The notes under the pieces are model-generated. The model saw nothing but the letters and a program-made list of their open reading frames with translations. It did not search any database and was not told where the DNA came from. From the NCBI RefSeq assembly GCF_000003815.2, contig NC_049979.1, positions 1,187,979-1,251,978 on the forward strand: a DNA stretch of 64,000 nt, given 5' to 3'. Shown here one piece after another: positions 11,400 to 22,400 of the stretch. The stretch's first letter is position 1; each line of letters begins with the position of its first letter. Position numbers and translations under genes: made by a program. This stretch comes from Branchiostoma floridae. Taxonomy: Eukaryota; Chordata; Leptocardii; Amphioxiformes; Branchiostomatidae.

Positions 11400-11602
11400 T
11401 ACTGTAAATGCAGAAATGTTCGCGGTGGATTAATTTTCGCGGTGACCACTTCACCGCGAATTTAAAACCACCGCGAACATTTTTCTATTATGATATTAGA
11501 TTGCAGTCTGTGGTGTTACCGCGAACTTAAATCCACCGCGAAAAGTCCTTTTTCCCGCTACCGCGAAATTAAATCCCCACGAACTTAAATACATTTACAG
11601 TA
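11400..11602. mobile_element. CGCGG foldback MITE, copy A
   Basis: It has inverted ends TACTGTAAATGCAG and CATTTACAGTA and an interior of inverted TTCGCGGTGG / CCACCGCGAA blocks, so it can fold into a nearly complete hairpin. Three relatives occur at 51869-52076, 53934-54142 and 61736-61925. TA dinucleotides flank it. No coding capacity. Confidence 0.8.
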
Positions 11603-11732
11603 TATGCAGACACAAGTATGCAGATGCAGATGGGCATTTCCGCGACTTTAGTGACTGTCGACATCTCGTTGCTCTCCAGAACTTCCTCTTCTTCGATTTT
11701 GAGCAGCTCTTCTAGTCGAGTGTGAGTCTTCG

Positions 11733-11982
11733 TGGCCAGAATCTCACATCTAAATACTGGTCAGATCTTGGCCAGAATCTCACATCTAAATACTGGTCAG
11801 ATCTTGGCCAGAATCTCACATCTAAATACTGGTCAGATCTTGGCCAGAATCTCACATCTAAATACTGGTCAGATCTTGGCCAGAATCTCACATCTAAATA
11901 CTGGTCAGATCTTGGCCAGAATCTCACATCTAAATACTGGTCAGATCTTGGCCAGAATCTCAGATCTAAATACTGGCCAGAT
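11733..11982. repeat. 36-bp tandem repeat, about 7 copies
   Basis: The unit contains GGCCAGAATCTCACATCTAA and then ATACTGGTCAGATCTT, repeated almost without change. Because 36 is a multiple of three and the unit lacks stops in several frames, it produces repeated open frames on both strands; these are artefacts, not genes. Confidence 0.93.
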
Positions 11983-12663
11983 AACGCAATTCAAATGTAG
12001 AACCTCCATTACACTAATCTCCAAGCAGATCCTACGGTGCCATAAGATAGTATCAAAGCTGGCAAAGGAGTGTAGCCGGCTAAGAGAGTCAAACGGGCAC
12101 CGGAGGGAAGTTTGATGCTATACATTACGCACCGTGGATCTGGTTGGAGATTACATTACACAGCGTCACCTGGTTGACCTACTCAACGACAAAGTTTTAG
12201 CGTCGCCAAGAAACATGTAGATGAGTACACATATTGGAACATTCTAAGGTTTGCAATGTTTACCTCCATGACAACGGAGCTATAGTTTTTGGTATGTCTG
12301 TCAGTGTGTTTGTGTTTCCGGATATTTGTGATCACCATAACTCTAGAACCTCTAGATGGATTGTAATGATATTTGGTAGGTGGGAAGGTGTTGCAAAGAC
12401 AAAGATCAGGGTCAAGTTTGGGCCCCCTGGCGTGTGACCTTGGTACTGCAGCAGAACTTTGATCTGGACATGCTATAGTCTTGTTATGTATGTCCCTGTA
12501 TTGATATTGCTTTTAGATTATTTTTACTTGTAAGTCACAGCATTTAATCCAATAAAGGCTGCTACTGTGTGCTGTGTCTTGTAACAGCGAAATAATCCGT
12601 TCGTTCGTTCTTGTATTTGTAATTAGCGGCTTTCTCCCTGGAGAGTAACCGGTTCCCAGTCGC
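11983..12663. other. Non-coding stretch before gap
   Basis: No exon or element with defined ends seen. Short phrases such as CTCCATTACACTAATCTCC recall dispersed repeats. The stretch ends in the gap at 12664-12763. Confidence 0.35.
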
Positions 12664-12763
12664 NNNNNNNNNNNNNNNNNNNNNNNNNNNNNNNNNNNNN
12701 NNNNNNNNNNNNNNNNNNNNNNNNNNNNNNNNNNNNNNNNNNNNNNNNNNNNNNNNNNNNNNN

Positions 12764-13540
12764 CTAAAGGCTCTTTAAGTCTTATATACGTGTGCATTAA
12801 GAGGATATAATGTGTGTTTAGGTGCCTTTTCAGCAGCCTAAAGTTGCCATAAATACTTATTAAAACGCCCTTAAGACATGTTTAAACTTCACGTTTATCT
12901 GATCTAAAGCCTCTTTACGTCTTATATACGTGTGCATTAAGTGGATTATAACGTGTGTTTATGTGCCTTTTCAGCAGCCTAAAGTTGCCATAAATACTTA
13001 TTAAAACGCCCTTAAGACATGTTTAAACTTCACGTTTATCTGATCTAAAGCCTCTTTACGTCTTATATACGTGTGCATTAAGTGGATTATAACGTGTGTT
13101 TATGTGCCTTTTCAGCAGCCTAAAGTTGCCATAAATACTTATTAAAACGCCCTTAAGACATGTTTAAACTTCTCGTTTATTTGATCTAAAGCCTTTTTAC
13201 GTCTCATATACGTGTGCATTAAGTGGGTTATAACGTGTGTTTAGGTGCCTTTTCAGCAGCTTAAAGTTGCCATAAATACTTATTAAAACGCCCTTAAGAC
13301 ATGTTTAAACTTCACGTTTATTTGATCTTAAGCCTATTTACGTCTCATATACGTGTGCATTAAGTGGATTATAACGTGTGTTTATGTGCCTTTTCAGCAG
13401 CTTAAAGTTGCCATAAATTCTTATTAAAACGCCCTTAAGACATGTTTAAACTTCACGTTTATTTGATCTAAAGCCTATTTACGTCTCATATACGTGTGCA
13501 TTAAGAGTCTATATTTTTCGTTTTAGCAGCTTAAAGTTGT
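12764..13540. repeat. 141-bp satellite array, 5 to 6 copies
   Basis: Unit starts (CTAAAGCCTCTTTACGTC or a variant) fall at 12764, 12904, 13045 and 13186, a spacing of 140-141 bases, and continue to about 13540, where a shortened unit begins a decayed tail that runs to about 13640. Motifs common to the units include GTTGCCATAAATACTTATTA and CCCTTAAGACATGTTTAAA. The array begins directly at an assembly gap, so its true length is unknown. Confidence 0.9.
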
Positions 13541-13757
13541 CATATATACGCACTAAAATACCCTTAAGACATGTTTAAAGTTCCCTCTGTACGTCTCATA
13601 TACGTATGCATTAAGTTGATTATAAGGTGTGGATAAGTGCCAATTTAACAGAATAATCATAAGCACGTTTCCAAGCAAGAAAATACAATGGATGACACTT
13701 TGAAATTTTATTGAATCAGGAGAAAATATTACATGGAAAAGTAATAAAAAAAAACTA

Positions 13758-14036
13758 NNNNNNNNNNNNNNNNNNNNNNNNNNNNNNNNNNNNNNNNNNN
13801 NNNNNNNNNNNNNNNNNNNNNNNNNNNNNNNNNNNNNNNNNNNNNNNNNNNNNNNNNNNNNNNNNNNNNNNNNNNNNNNNNNNNNNNNNNNNNNNNNNNN
13901 NNNNNNNNNNNNNNNNNNNNNNNNNNNNNNNNNNNNNNNNNNNNNNNNNNNNNNNNNNNNNNNNNNNNNNNNNNNNNNNNNNNNNNNNNNNNNNNNNNNN
14001 NNNNNNNNNNNNNNNNNNNNNNNNNNNNNNNNNNNN
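13758..14036. other. Assembly gap (279 N)
   Basis: Undetermined bases between the 141-bp array and the sequence at 14037. Frames reported across it are not real. Confidence 0.95.
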
Positions 14037-14599
14037 TGTTCAGCTTGCAGTCTCGGCTTCGATTAATCCGGATGGTACAAGGGTCGTGATTTCCCATTCT
14101 GTGTCGATTTCCAACAGCATCAACTTGTACAGAATGATAGCCACCTCCTCTCTTTGCGTCAAATTCCGTCAACGGGGGTCCTAAGCGGTAACAGCCACAA
14201 CTTGCGGATTAGAACAGGTCCAAACGTTCTTCAATACTTCTCTTCAAATGAACGCCTGGAAAATAACCGCTCCGTGCCAGTAAATTTGAACCCCCACTCT
14301 TTTCTGCCATTGGATACATCCTATCACATGACACAGCCCCTGTGTATGTATAGTATGCCGGCCACAGACGGAGGCGCGCCCCATGCCGCATACCCGTACG
14401 AATTAACGCTGAATAAATTTACATCTAGCCTGCCCACGCATATCACAATAACCAAAACAAAAACGAGCAACACGTGAAGACTCTGCCTGTGTACCCAGAC
14501 TGTTCTTTCTTGACTCTTGCTTGCAGATGAAGAAGTAAACATCATTCGTACATTTACTTGTAGAAATACTCGCCGTTTAATAATAAGAAAAACATAACA
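14037..14599. other. Unassigned stretch
   Basis: No recognisable protein or RNA. Base composition is more balanced than in the flanking satellites. I looked for LINE and ribosomal RNA motifs and could not support either. Confidence 0.3.
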
Positions 14600-15955
14600 G
14601 AAATACGTAACATTTCATATACGTCTTGGCAACATATTAGCTAAACGGGGGAGGTCTCCCCTAGTTCGCTTAAACTGCGCGGATTCAAAGATTAAACATG
14701 TCGTTAGCCTGATTAAATCTCGCTTATAGCAGCCCGCCCAACATCCGCCGGCCAACTGGGCCAGTTACAGCCCTGGACAGCGGAGTTTGTGTTACACAGA
14801 CTAACATGTCGTATGTTCAACAGAAATACGCAACATTTCATGTACGTCTTGGCAACATATAAGCTAAACGGGGGTGTTCTCCCCTAGTTCGCTTAAACTG
14901 CGCGGATTCAAAGATTAAACATGTCGTATGTTCAACAGAAATACGCAACATTTCATATACGTTTTGGCAACATATAAGCTAAACGGTGGAGGTCTGCCCT
15001 AGTTCGCTGAAAGTCTTAAACTGCGAAGATTCAAAGATTAAACATGTCGCATGTTCAACAGAAATACGCAACATTTCAGATACGTCTAGCAACATATAAG
15101 CTAAATGGGGGAAGTCTCCCCTAGTTCGCTTAAACTGCGCGGATTCAAAGATTAAACATGTCGTATGTTCAACAGAAATACGCAACATTTCATGTACGTT
15201 TTGGCAACATATAAGCTAAACGGGGGAGGTCTCCCCTAGTTCGCTTAAACTGCGCGGATTCAAAGATTAAACATGTCGTATGTTCCACAGAAATACGCAT
15301 TATTTCATGTACGTTTTGGCAACATATAAGCTAAACGGGGGAGGTCTCCCCTAGTTCGCTTAAAACTGCACGGATTCAATTGAAAGATTAAACATGTCGT
15401 ATGTTTGACAGAAATACGCAACATTTCATATACGTTTTGGCAACATATAAGCTAAACGGGGGAGGTCTCCCCTAGTTCGCTTAAACTGCGCGGATTCAAA
15501 GATTAAACATGTCGTATGTTCAACAGAAATACGCAACATTTCATGTACGTTTTGGCAACATATAAGCTAAACGGGGGAGGTCTCCCCTAGTTCGCTTAAA
15601 CTGCGCGGATTCAAAGATTAAACATGTCGTATGTTCAACAGAAATACGCAACATTTCATGTACGTTTTGGCAACATATAAGCTAAACGGGGGAGGTCTCC
15701 CCTAGTTCGCTTAAACTGCGCGGATTCAAAGATTAAACATGTCGTATGTTCAACAGAAATACGCAACATTTCTTGTACGTTTTGGCAACGTATAAGCTAA
15801 ATGGGAGAGGTCTCCGGGACCGTCTCCCCTAGTTCGCTTAAACTGCGCGGATTTAAAGATTAAACATGTCGTATGTTTGACAAAAAAACGCAAAATTTCA
15901 AATACGTTCTGGCAACATATAAGCTAAACGGGGGAGGTCTCCCCTAGTTCGCTTA
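14600..15955. repeat. About 115-bp satellite array, left part
   Basis: About a dozen copies of a unit containing GATTAAACATGTCGTATG, CAACAGAAATACGCAACATT, GGCAACATATAAGCTAAACG and GGTCTCCCCTAGTTCGCTTA. The marker CATGTC recurs at 14805, 14920, 15043 and 15158, so the period is usually 115 bases. One unit near 14699-14810 carries an extra block (AGCCTGATTAAATCTCGC and onward) that returns at 17128-17232, which suggests a higher-order unit. Interrupted at 15956 by a LINE fragment. Confidence 0.92.
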
Positions 15956-16986
15956 AAAGTAGCGGCCACAGCGGACATGTATGCTGATGACACATCAGCC
16001 TACATATGCGCTCCTTCTATTGAAACTATCTCACATAATCTACAGACAGAGGTAAACAACATCTGTAGCTGGGTAAGAGTGAACCGGCTTTTCTTGAACA
16101 CTTCAAAAACAAAATGTATTGTACTGGGGAGCAAGCCCAAAATGTCTGCTAAACCCAAACTCACATTAACTGCAAATGGTAAGGTTATCGAACAGGTCTC
16201 AGAGGTAAAACTACTTGGTTCGACAGTAGATGAGTGCCTTACCTGGAATACTCACACAAAATTAACATCTAAGAAAATGGCTAGATCACTGGGGATGATC
16301 AAAAGATGCGCATACCTTATGGATCAAACATTGTTAAAAATTGTAATAGAATGCCTTGTACTATCACACATCGATTATTGCAGCCCAGTTTGGTCATGCA
16401 CAACTAAAACTAACATAAACCTTCTGCAACGAATGCAGAACAAGGCAACTCGTCTGTTTCAGTCGAAGCCACAGTGGAAACCTGTGCACACGAGATTGTT
16501 AATAAACACCATGACAACATTTAAAAGGATAACACTCACAAACGAACCCATTTGTATCAGTAGGCAACTGCGTTCGGTCAACAACTTGCATAGTTACAGA
16601 ACCCGTTTTGCTGCTAAACAATCTTTTCTGTTAGAGAAACCTAGAACTAACGCACTGATGAAGTGTTTCATGTACAGGGCTGTCAGTGTGTGGAATAACC
16701 TTCCAATTGTCATGCAATCCACACAATCCCTGAGAGTGTTTAAGGATGGTTTGCACAAATACTTCCACCAGTAGTTACAAGCACTGTGCGACAGGATTGT
16801 CAATTTTTAAATTATGTATATTGTAAATATGTTATTGATTTAGATGTGTTTGTGACTTGTCTAGTTGCCAACCATGTTTGTATAATGTATTGTCTCTGTG
16901 AATGAATACCAGGAAGACTAGCGGTGGACCCTAGGGTCCACCGCTAATGGTTATTCTAATAAAGTTTCAAGTTTCAAGTTTCAAGT
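15956..16986 (+). mobile_element. 5'-truncated non-LTR retrotransposon in the 115-bp array
   Basis: The open frame starting at 15977 (265 residues) begins inside a reverse transcriptase at its catalytic motif (MYADDTSAY) and continues through the thumb (FLNTSKTKCIVLG, then VKLLGSTVDECLTWNTH) to a C-terminal region with RMQNKATRLF and RAVSVWNNLP. The 3' UTR contains AATAAAG and ends in a (TTTCAAG)n short repeat, typical of CR1/L2/Daphne-type LINE tails. Both flanks are 115-bp satellite, so the insertion happened inside the array. Everything upstream of the YADD motif is missing, as expected for 5' truncation during target-primed reverse transcription. The remaining frame has no stops, which suggests a fairly recent insertion. 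Confidence 0.88.
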
Positions 16987-17535
16987 GCGCGGATTCAAAG
17001 ATTAAACATGTCGTACATTCAACAGAAATACGCAACATTTCATATACGTCTTGGCAACATATAAGCTAAACGGGGGAGGTCTCCCCTAGTTCGCTTAAAC
17101 TGCGCGGATTCAAAGATTAAACATGTCGTTAGCCTGATTAAATCTCGCTTATAGCAGCCCGCCCAACATCCGCCGGCCAACTGGGCCAGTTACAGCCCTG
17201 GACAGCGGAGTTTGTGTTACACAGACTAACATGTCGTATGTTCAACAGAAATACGCAACATTTGATATTCGTTTTGGCAACATATAAGCTAAATGGGGGA
17301 GGTCTCCCCTAGTTCGCTTAAACTGCGCGGATTTAAAGATTAAACATGTCGTATGTTCCACAGAAATACGCAAAATTTCAACTACGCTCTGGCAACATAT
17401 AAGCTAAACGGAGGAGGTCTGCCCATGTTCGCTTAAACTGCGCGGATTCAAAGATTAAACATGTCGTATGCTCAACAGAAAAACGCAACATTTTATATAC
17501 GTCTTGGCAGCATATAAGCTAACGGGGGAGGTCTT
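16987..17535. repeat. About 115-bp satellite array, right part
   Basis: It continues the array of 14600-15955 after the LINE insertion, with about four full and several decaying units, and includes the extra AGCCTGATTAAATCTCGC block at 17128-17232. Units become divergent after about 17530. Confidence 0.88.
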
Positions 17536-19395
17536 CCTTGCGTACACGGCGGTTCGAAATAAATTATACATGGCTCATATTCAACAGAAAAACGCTACAT
17601 TTCATATGACGTAAGGGAGCGCATATAAGCCAAAAGTAAGAGGTCTTCCCTGTTCGAATTAAACCTTGCGCACAGAAAGATTGAATACGTCATATGCTTT
17701 CGGAACAAACAACACAGAAGAGTATTTCATTTGACTTTGCTGAGGTATTAACATAACATTTTGTACCGGAAAACGCAATTGTCAGTTTTGACTGTAAACC
17801 TTGCCACTGTTTTAAAACAGATGATGCAATGCTTTATCAAACACCAGACAAAGGCTTATTATATTTGACATGGCCGAGGTAAGTTTGGTAAACTAAACAT
17901 GTATTTTGTAACAGATCTAGAGAAACGGTATTTGTGAGTTTTGACAGAAAATATAACCACAAAACAGTAATACGGAATATCTTTTATAACTTTTTAAGAC
18001 ATTTAAGTTCTCTTTTCGGCATACTAAAATAGATGTAAAATTCACGTAAAGAAACACGACAGATTAAGTAACATTTACAAACGCTGAAATCTTACGTAAA
18101 GGCCAGATGTATGTTTCCGATGCCTTTAATAGATCTTAAAATCTTCTGAAATATTTCTCCGCCTTTAAGGGCTTTATACGTATCTCTGAAACTTTGCTTA
18201 AATAGTTGTTTTCGTGCTGTGTTAAAACCAAGTGTCAAAACAATTTCTCATGTATCAGCGTGGTACCTGAAACAGTAAAACAAGATGAGAGGAAGGGAAA
18301 TTAATGTAACGTTAACACTTCGCCAAAGTTTTACCTGGCATATTTATTGTACCCCACCCACATTTTTTTTACCCATCCCTTAAAAACAAGCTTAGGTCTA
18401 ATCAATGAGTATGATGCTGATACCGATAATGCAACACCTGCTTGGTTCCCAAAGGCTGCTATCTCATTTCCTGTGGGAAACCTGTCTATCTTTTTTACCT
18501 AAGAACCTAACGAGTATGCAATTCATATTTATTTAGAGCACCACATAGAATTTCAGCCAATGAAATGCTTGAATACGAGGGTGAGTCAGAAAGTGATGCA
18601 AGTGATTTTGTAACACGCTCATTTTTCAATCGAACGAGTTATAAGTTAGCACACAGGTAAAGGCAGATACCCTCTTGAGATTCAACTATCTAGATTTGAT
18701 TTTCATCATTTTAAGGGCACCTGAATTGATTTCAAAATGACCACACCCTTTGACGCTTGTCAGACGATCAATTCCTCCAAATCTGACACACTTACAGTTA
18801 CTGTAGGACGTTAAAATTACACATGAATAATAACAAATGTCTTTAGAGGTTGCATGCTAATTTGGATGCAAGGATGGAGTAAGTTGTGATATTGATATTT
18901 ATGGCCGAATTCGTGATTGTTGATTAAAAGTGTTTGTAGACTACTTTTCCAATTCCCAAAAGAAACGAACCTTGACACATTTAGTAATTATTCAGGGGCC
19001 AAGATATGCGCTCGTTTTTATTCCTCTTAGTGGAAAAATGGGCTACAGAAACTTTCAATCAACACACCACAAATTCCGTGACCCAAACGACCGCTTATAC
19101 CTCACTCTATACCAGCAATGAGCAAAGAAAAACTCATTGGATTTTAAAGAGAAATGCAGTTTACTACATGTGCAGGTTCAGTCTCATACAATAGCCAAAA
19201 ATGGGATAAGGAAATTCTTAACTGTACGTTAATTGGACCTCACTTATCTTCTGGCGTGATTCCAAGGGTGTGGTCATCTTGAAATCAGCTCAGTCAGCTT
19301 GGTAGAGCCAAATTAGGTGTTCTTTGTATCTCAGTTCCTGTTTTATATGTTCTTAAAGGCACTAAACAAACAAAAGTACTGTATTTAAAGCGGAC
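17536..19395. other. Upstream flank of the cystatin gene
   Basis: No exon seen. From about 18285 the sequence is paralogous to 26814 onward (shared GATGAGAGGAAGGGAAAT, CACCTGGCATATTTA-like and CCCTTAAAAACAAG blocks), up to the start codon. Between about 18565 and 19300 it contains a block that the second copy lacks; its edges carry an imperfect inverted repeat (GATTTCAAAATGACCACACC near 18728 and GGTGTGGTCATCTTGAAATC near 19268), consistent with an inserted MITE. Confidence 0.5.
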
Positions 19396-19446
19396 ATGAA
19401 CAGGACGTCATCCATTTCGTGTGGAAGCAGAAGTGTAACAACATGA
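19396..19446 (+). promoter_or_regulatory. Short upstream ORF overlapping the cystatin start
   Basis: An ATG at 19396 opens a 16-codon frame whose stop TGA overlaps the cystatin start as ATGA. The duplicate gene keeps the same length, start and overlap at about 27393-27443. A TATA-like TATTTAAAG lies at 19382-19390; if it is the TATA box, transcription would begin near 19412 and omit this upstream ORF, so its presence in the mRNA is uncertain. Confidence 0.4.
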
Positions 19447-22400
19447 AAGTTCTACTGTGTCTGTTGGTGAGCCTGTCCGTGGCTCTGGCCGAGAAGACGC
19501 GTGTTGGCGGGGCCGTGGAGATGACTGCGGCCGAGCTGGCCGACCCAGCCCTGCTGGAGATCGCCAACTTCGCTGTCAGCAGGATCGACGAGTGGACCAA
19601 CGGCATTTACAGGTCCAAACTGGTGCAGGTTCTGTCAGGCAAGCGACAGGTAGGGGCATCTTCTCTAGATGCAGAAGTTAGGTGTAGCAGGTCGTTCAGT
19701 GTAATATAACCAGCTGCTACCGCGCCGCCTGCCTGCGAAGTTGGTGTGTTACGCCGAAGGGCGGTTATACCGGCTATATAGATACAGATACAGATAGAAA
19801 AGGAGTCTCTATTTTCCATACATATACATCCCGACTAAAGTCATGTCCCCGGGCCAATCTAGTCGCACATCTCAGGTAGTGAACTAAATAGTTCCGTTTT
19901 GTTGGTGAGGCTAGACTGCTGTGCAGCCAGTACCGACTATGAACACAATACTAACAGATTCCCGCTACAACCAAGGCGAAAATACATGATGCCGTAGGAC
20001 TAAGATATGAATAGAAGACTCGTCTTTGACATGTCGTCCTGTGGGCTGCCATTTTTATATGCCGCGAGATTGGATCTATTTATCCAACTACCGTTACTTA
20101 TCCATGAAGTTAACATTGCATCATAGCCAAGTAGGAAAAGAAGTCACGGAATTATGTATGCCTTTATACGAGGTCACTGTGTTTTGGTCAAAGCTCTCTT
20201 GTTGAGGCAAATAGTTGGGTCTACAGCATCGTGCTGATGGTATTTGTGGCGATAAGGCTTGTGAAGAAGAATTTTATTTTTCTGAGGGTGGAAAAGGGTG
20301 CAAATGTCACCGTCAGATCAATTCAGTCACTGTATCGACAAACCTCACAGCACTGATCACAAAAACAGAGCAAATAGTTTGCAAACACAAAAAACACTGT
20401 TATCGCCTTGTTGTTCGGTATCGGGGTTCAATCTTGTAGGTACATGATGGTCATAGAAGCGTCATTTTATCACAATGCAATCATCTATCTACGCTATTTG
20501 CAAATGGTACGTCAGGAGCCAAACATATTTACTTCTGAAGACAAAAATGACGAAAGCTCTGCAAATACTTTTAGTTAATCGTATTTGCAGGGGCCTCGCG
20601 CGTAATTGCTGAGGAGATGATTATTTTATCTCTGGTCCTGCGTAAGTAGTATAAAACAACAATGCAAACATTCGACCAAAAGCTTGCTCAGCAGTTTTCT
20701 GTGCTTACTAATAGGGCCTTCACACGGAAATCGAATTAGCAGGAATCAAGCCGAACCAGCCGGAATGAAGTATTTGCAAACTTCGTGTCACATTCGGGGC
20801 CATTCGGGTGGGAATTCCAAATGGGCCTTAAATCCCCATCACACGAGAAGGAATGAGCCGGAATGCCGTCAGAATGAAAATTCTTGTCTATTCCTGTGAA
20901 TTCGCAGTGCATTCTAGACATTCTTACGGCATTCGAAATATTCTTTCGGCCACATTCTGGCAGGATTCGAGGTGGGTTGCCGTTTCGGTTCTCCATCGAA
21001 TGAGATAAGAATGTATCGAATAATGTTGGAATGCCGTAGAATGCGGTCAGACTGCAGTCAGAATAGTTAGAATACACTAAGAATCCACAACGAATGCCAT
21101 TCGATATTTCTCCACTTCGAATGCACCTCGACAGTTTTTAACATGTCAAAAACTTTCGAGCCAGCCAAAAGAACGGGGACGAATATCTCGAATGCAGTAA
21201 GAATGTTTAGAATGCAGTACGAATTGCGAGGAATTGCCACGAATAGGAAAAAAATTTCACTCGGATGGCATTCCGGCTCATTCGTGCTCTCGTGTGAAGG
21301 GGGCTTTAGTTGTTACTAGACAAATGATAACCTGGCATGGTGACGTTAAATTGAACTAACATAGGGTCCCTGTCCGACGATGATATCGTTGGAACGCCAC
21401 CAGCTCGAGAACTACTCAATGGAACGACAACTCAACACCTAACAGGCTGTGAAAACGAAGATGCGCTAAGGGTAAAAAAACGTCATAAAATGGGTAGATA
21501 ATGAGTAATACCATATCACACGGCACTGACGGCAGTGTGCAGAATTATGTGGAAGTCAGGTGTGCCTATTCGTGGTAGGGTTTACCCCCATGGATATAGG
21601 CAAATTCAATTAACTCCAGATGTGAATATTTCCCTTTCAGATTGTGGACAAGTACATCCTTGAATTGGAAAAGGCCACCACTACCTGTCCCAAGATGGGT
21701 ATGATTACATTGGAGGACTGTCCTCTGCACCCGGACTACACGGTCAGTTACATACATGTACCATATAATATATCATTTCGTCTTGGCCATGGGAAACTTT
21801 GAGAGTAATGTAGCGAAACCAACTACAAACGTTAGTGTTTGCTTTGCATACAATATTGAAATCCTAGTCCTGCTATGTGCAACAATTATGTCATTGCACA
21901 TACACAATGCCAGTATGTGGGTCCTGTATTGTTATGGGTTTGGGGTATTCCCCACCTTAATGTATCATACCGCAGCAAAGCGCATCAAATGGGGAAGGAA
22001 CTCAGAATAGGTCACGTTTTATTGATCTGATTAATAAATCAGCTTGGGTGTGTGTGTGTGGGGGGGGGGGGGTGCTTGGTTGGTAGATAAGCAACAGAAT
22101 CCCAGCAGGACAAGGGTTAACGTTAAGTATTGGAGTATCTGACATTAGATTGGTACGCTGGATCGGAAGCTACACATCTGCTTTATGACTACAATGTAAC
22201 CATGTGCAATGCGCCGATATGGAAAACTTTCTTGAAGGATTCATGTTAACGTTACCTCTAATGTTTTGAGTGACAAACCAACCAACAGTCAGATAGCTAC
22301 CTGGAACGTTGGTTGCTTACAGTGTTATGTTGACCGTTTCCCCCAGAACGAGATCTGCCACGTGGAGGTTTATGTCGTTCCGTGGACCGGAGAACGCGAA

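Noticed and set aside
11722-12115. Repetitive open frames over the 36-bp array
   Set aside because: A stop-free unit whose length is a multiple of three opens several frames at once; no start, splice or homology support.
13711-14184. Open frames across runs of N (also at 27841-28328, 28476-28802, 29523-29889, 10951-11335, 12513-12797 and 31125-31358)
   Set aside because: They consist mainly of undetermined bases and have no evidence.
16594-16803. Minus-strand frame inside the LINE fragment
   Set aside because: Antisense to a clear reverse transcriptase frame.
18585-18612. GAGGGTGAGTCAGAAAGTGATG as a mariner-type end
   Set aside because: Recalls mariner-like termini, but I could not find a matching inverted end or TA duplication.
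19419-19442. Earlier cystatin start giving a WKQKCNN N-terminal extension
   Set aside because: The upstream codon is GTG, not ATG, and the ATG at 19443 directly precedes a typical signal peptide.
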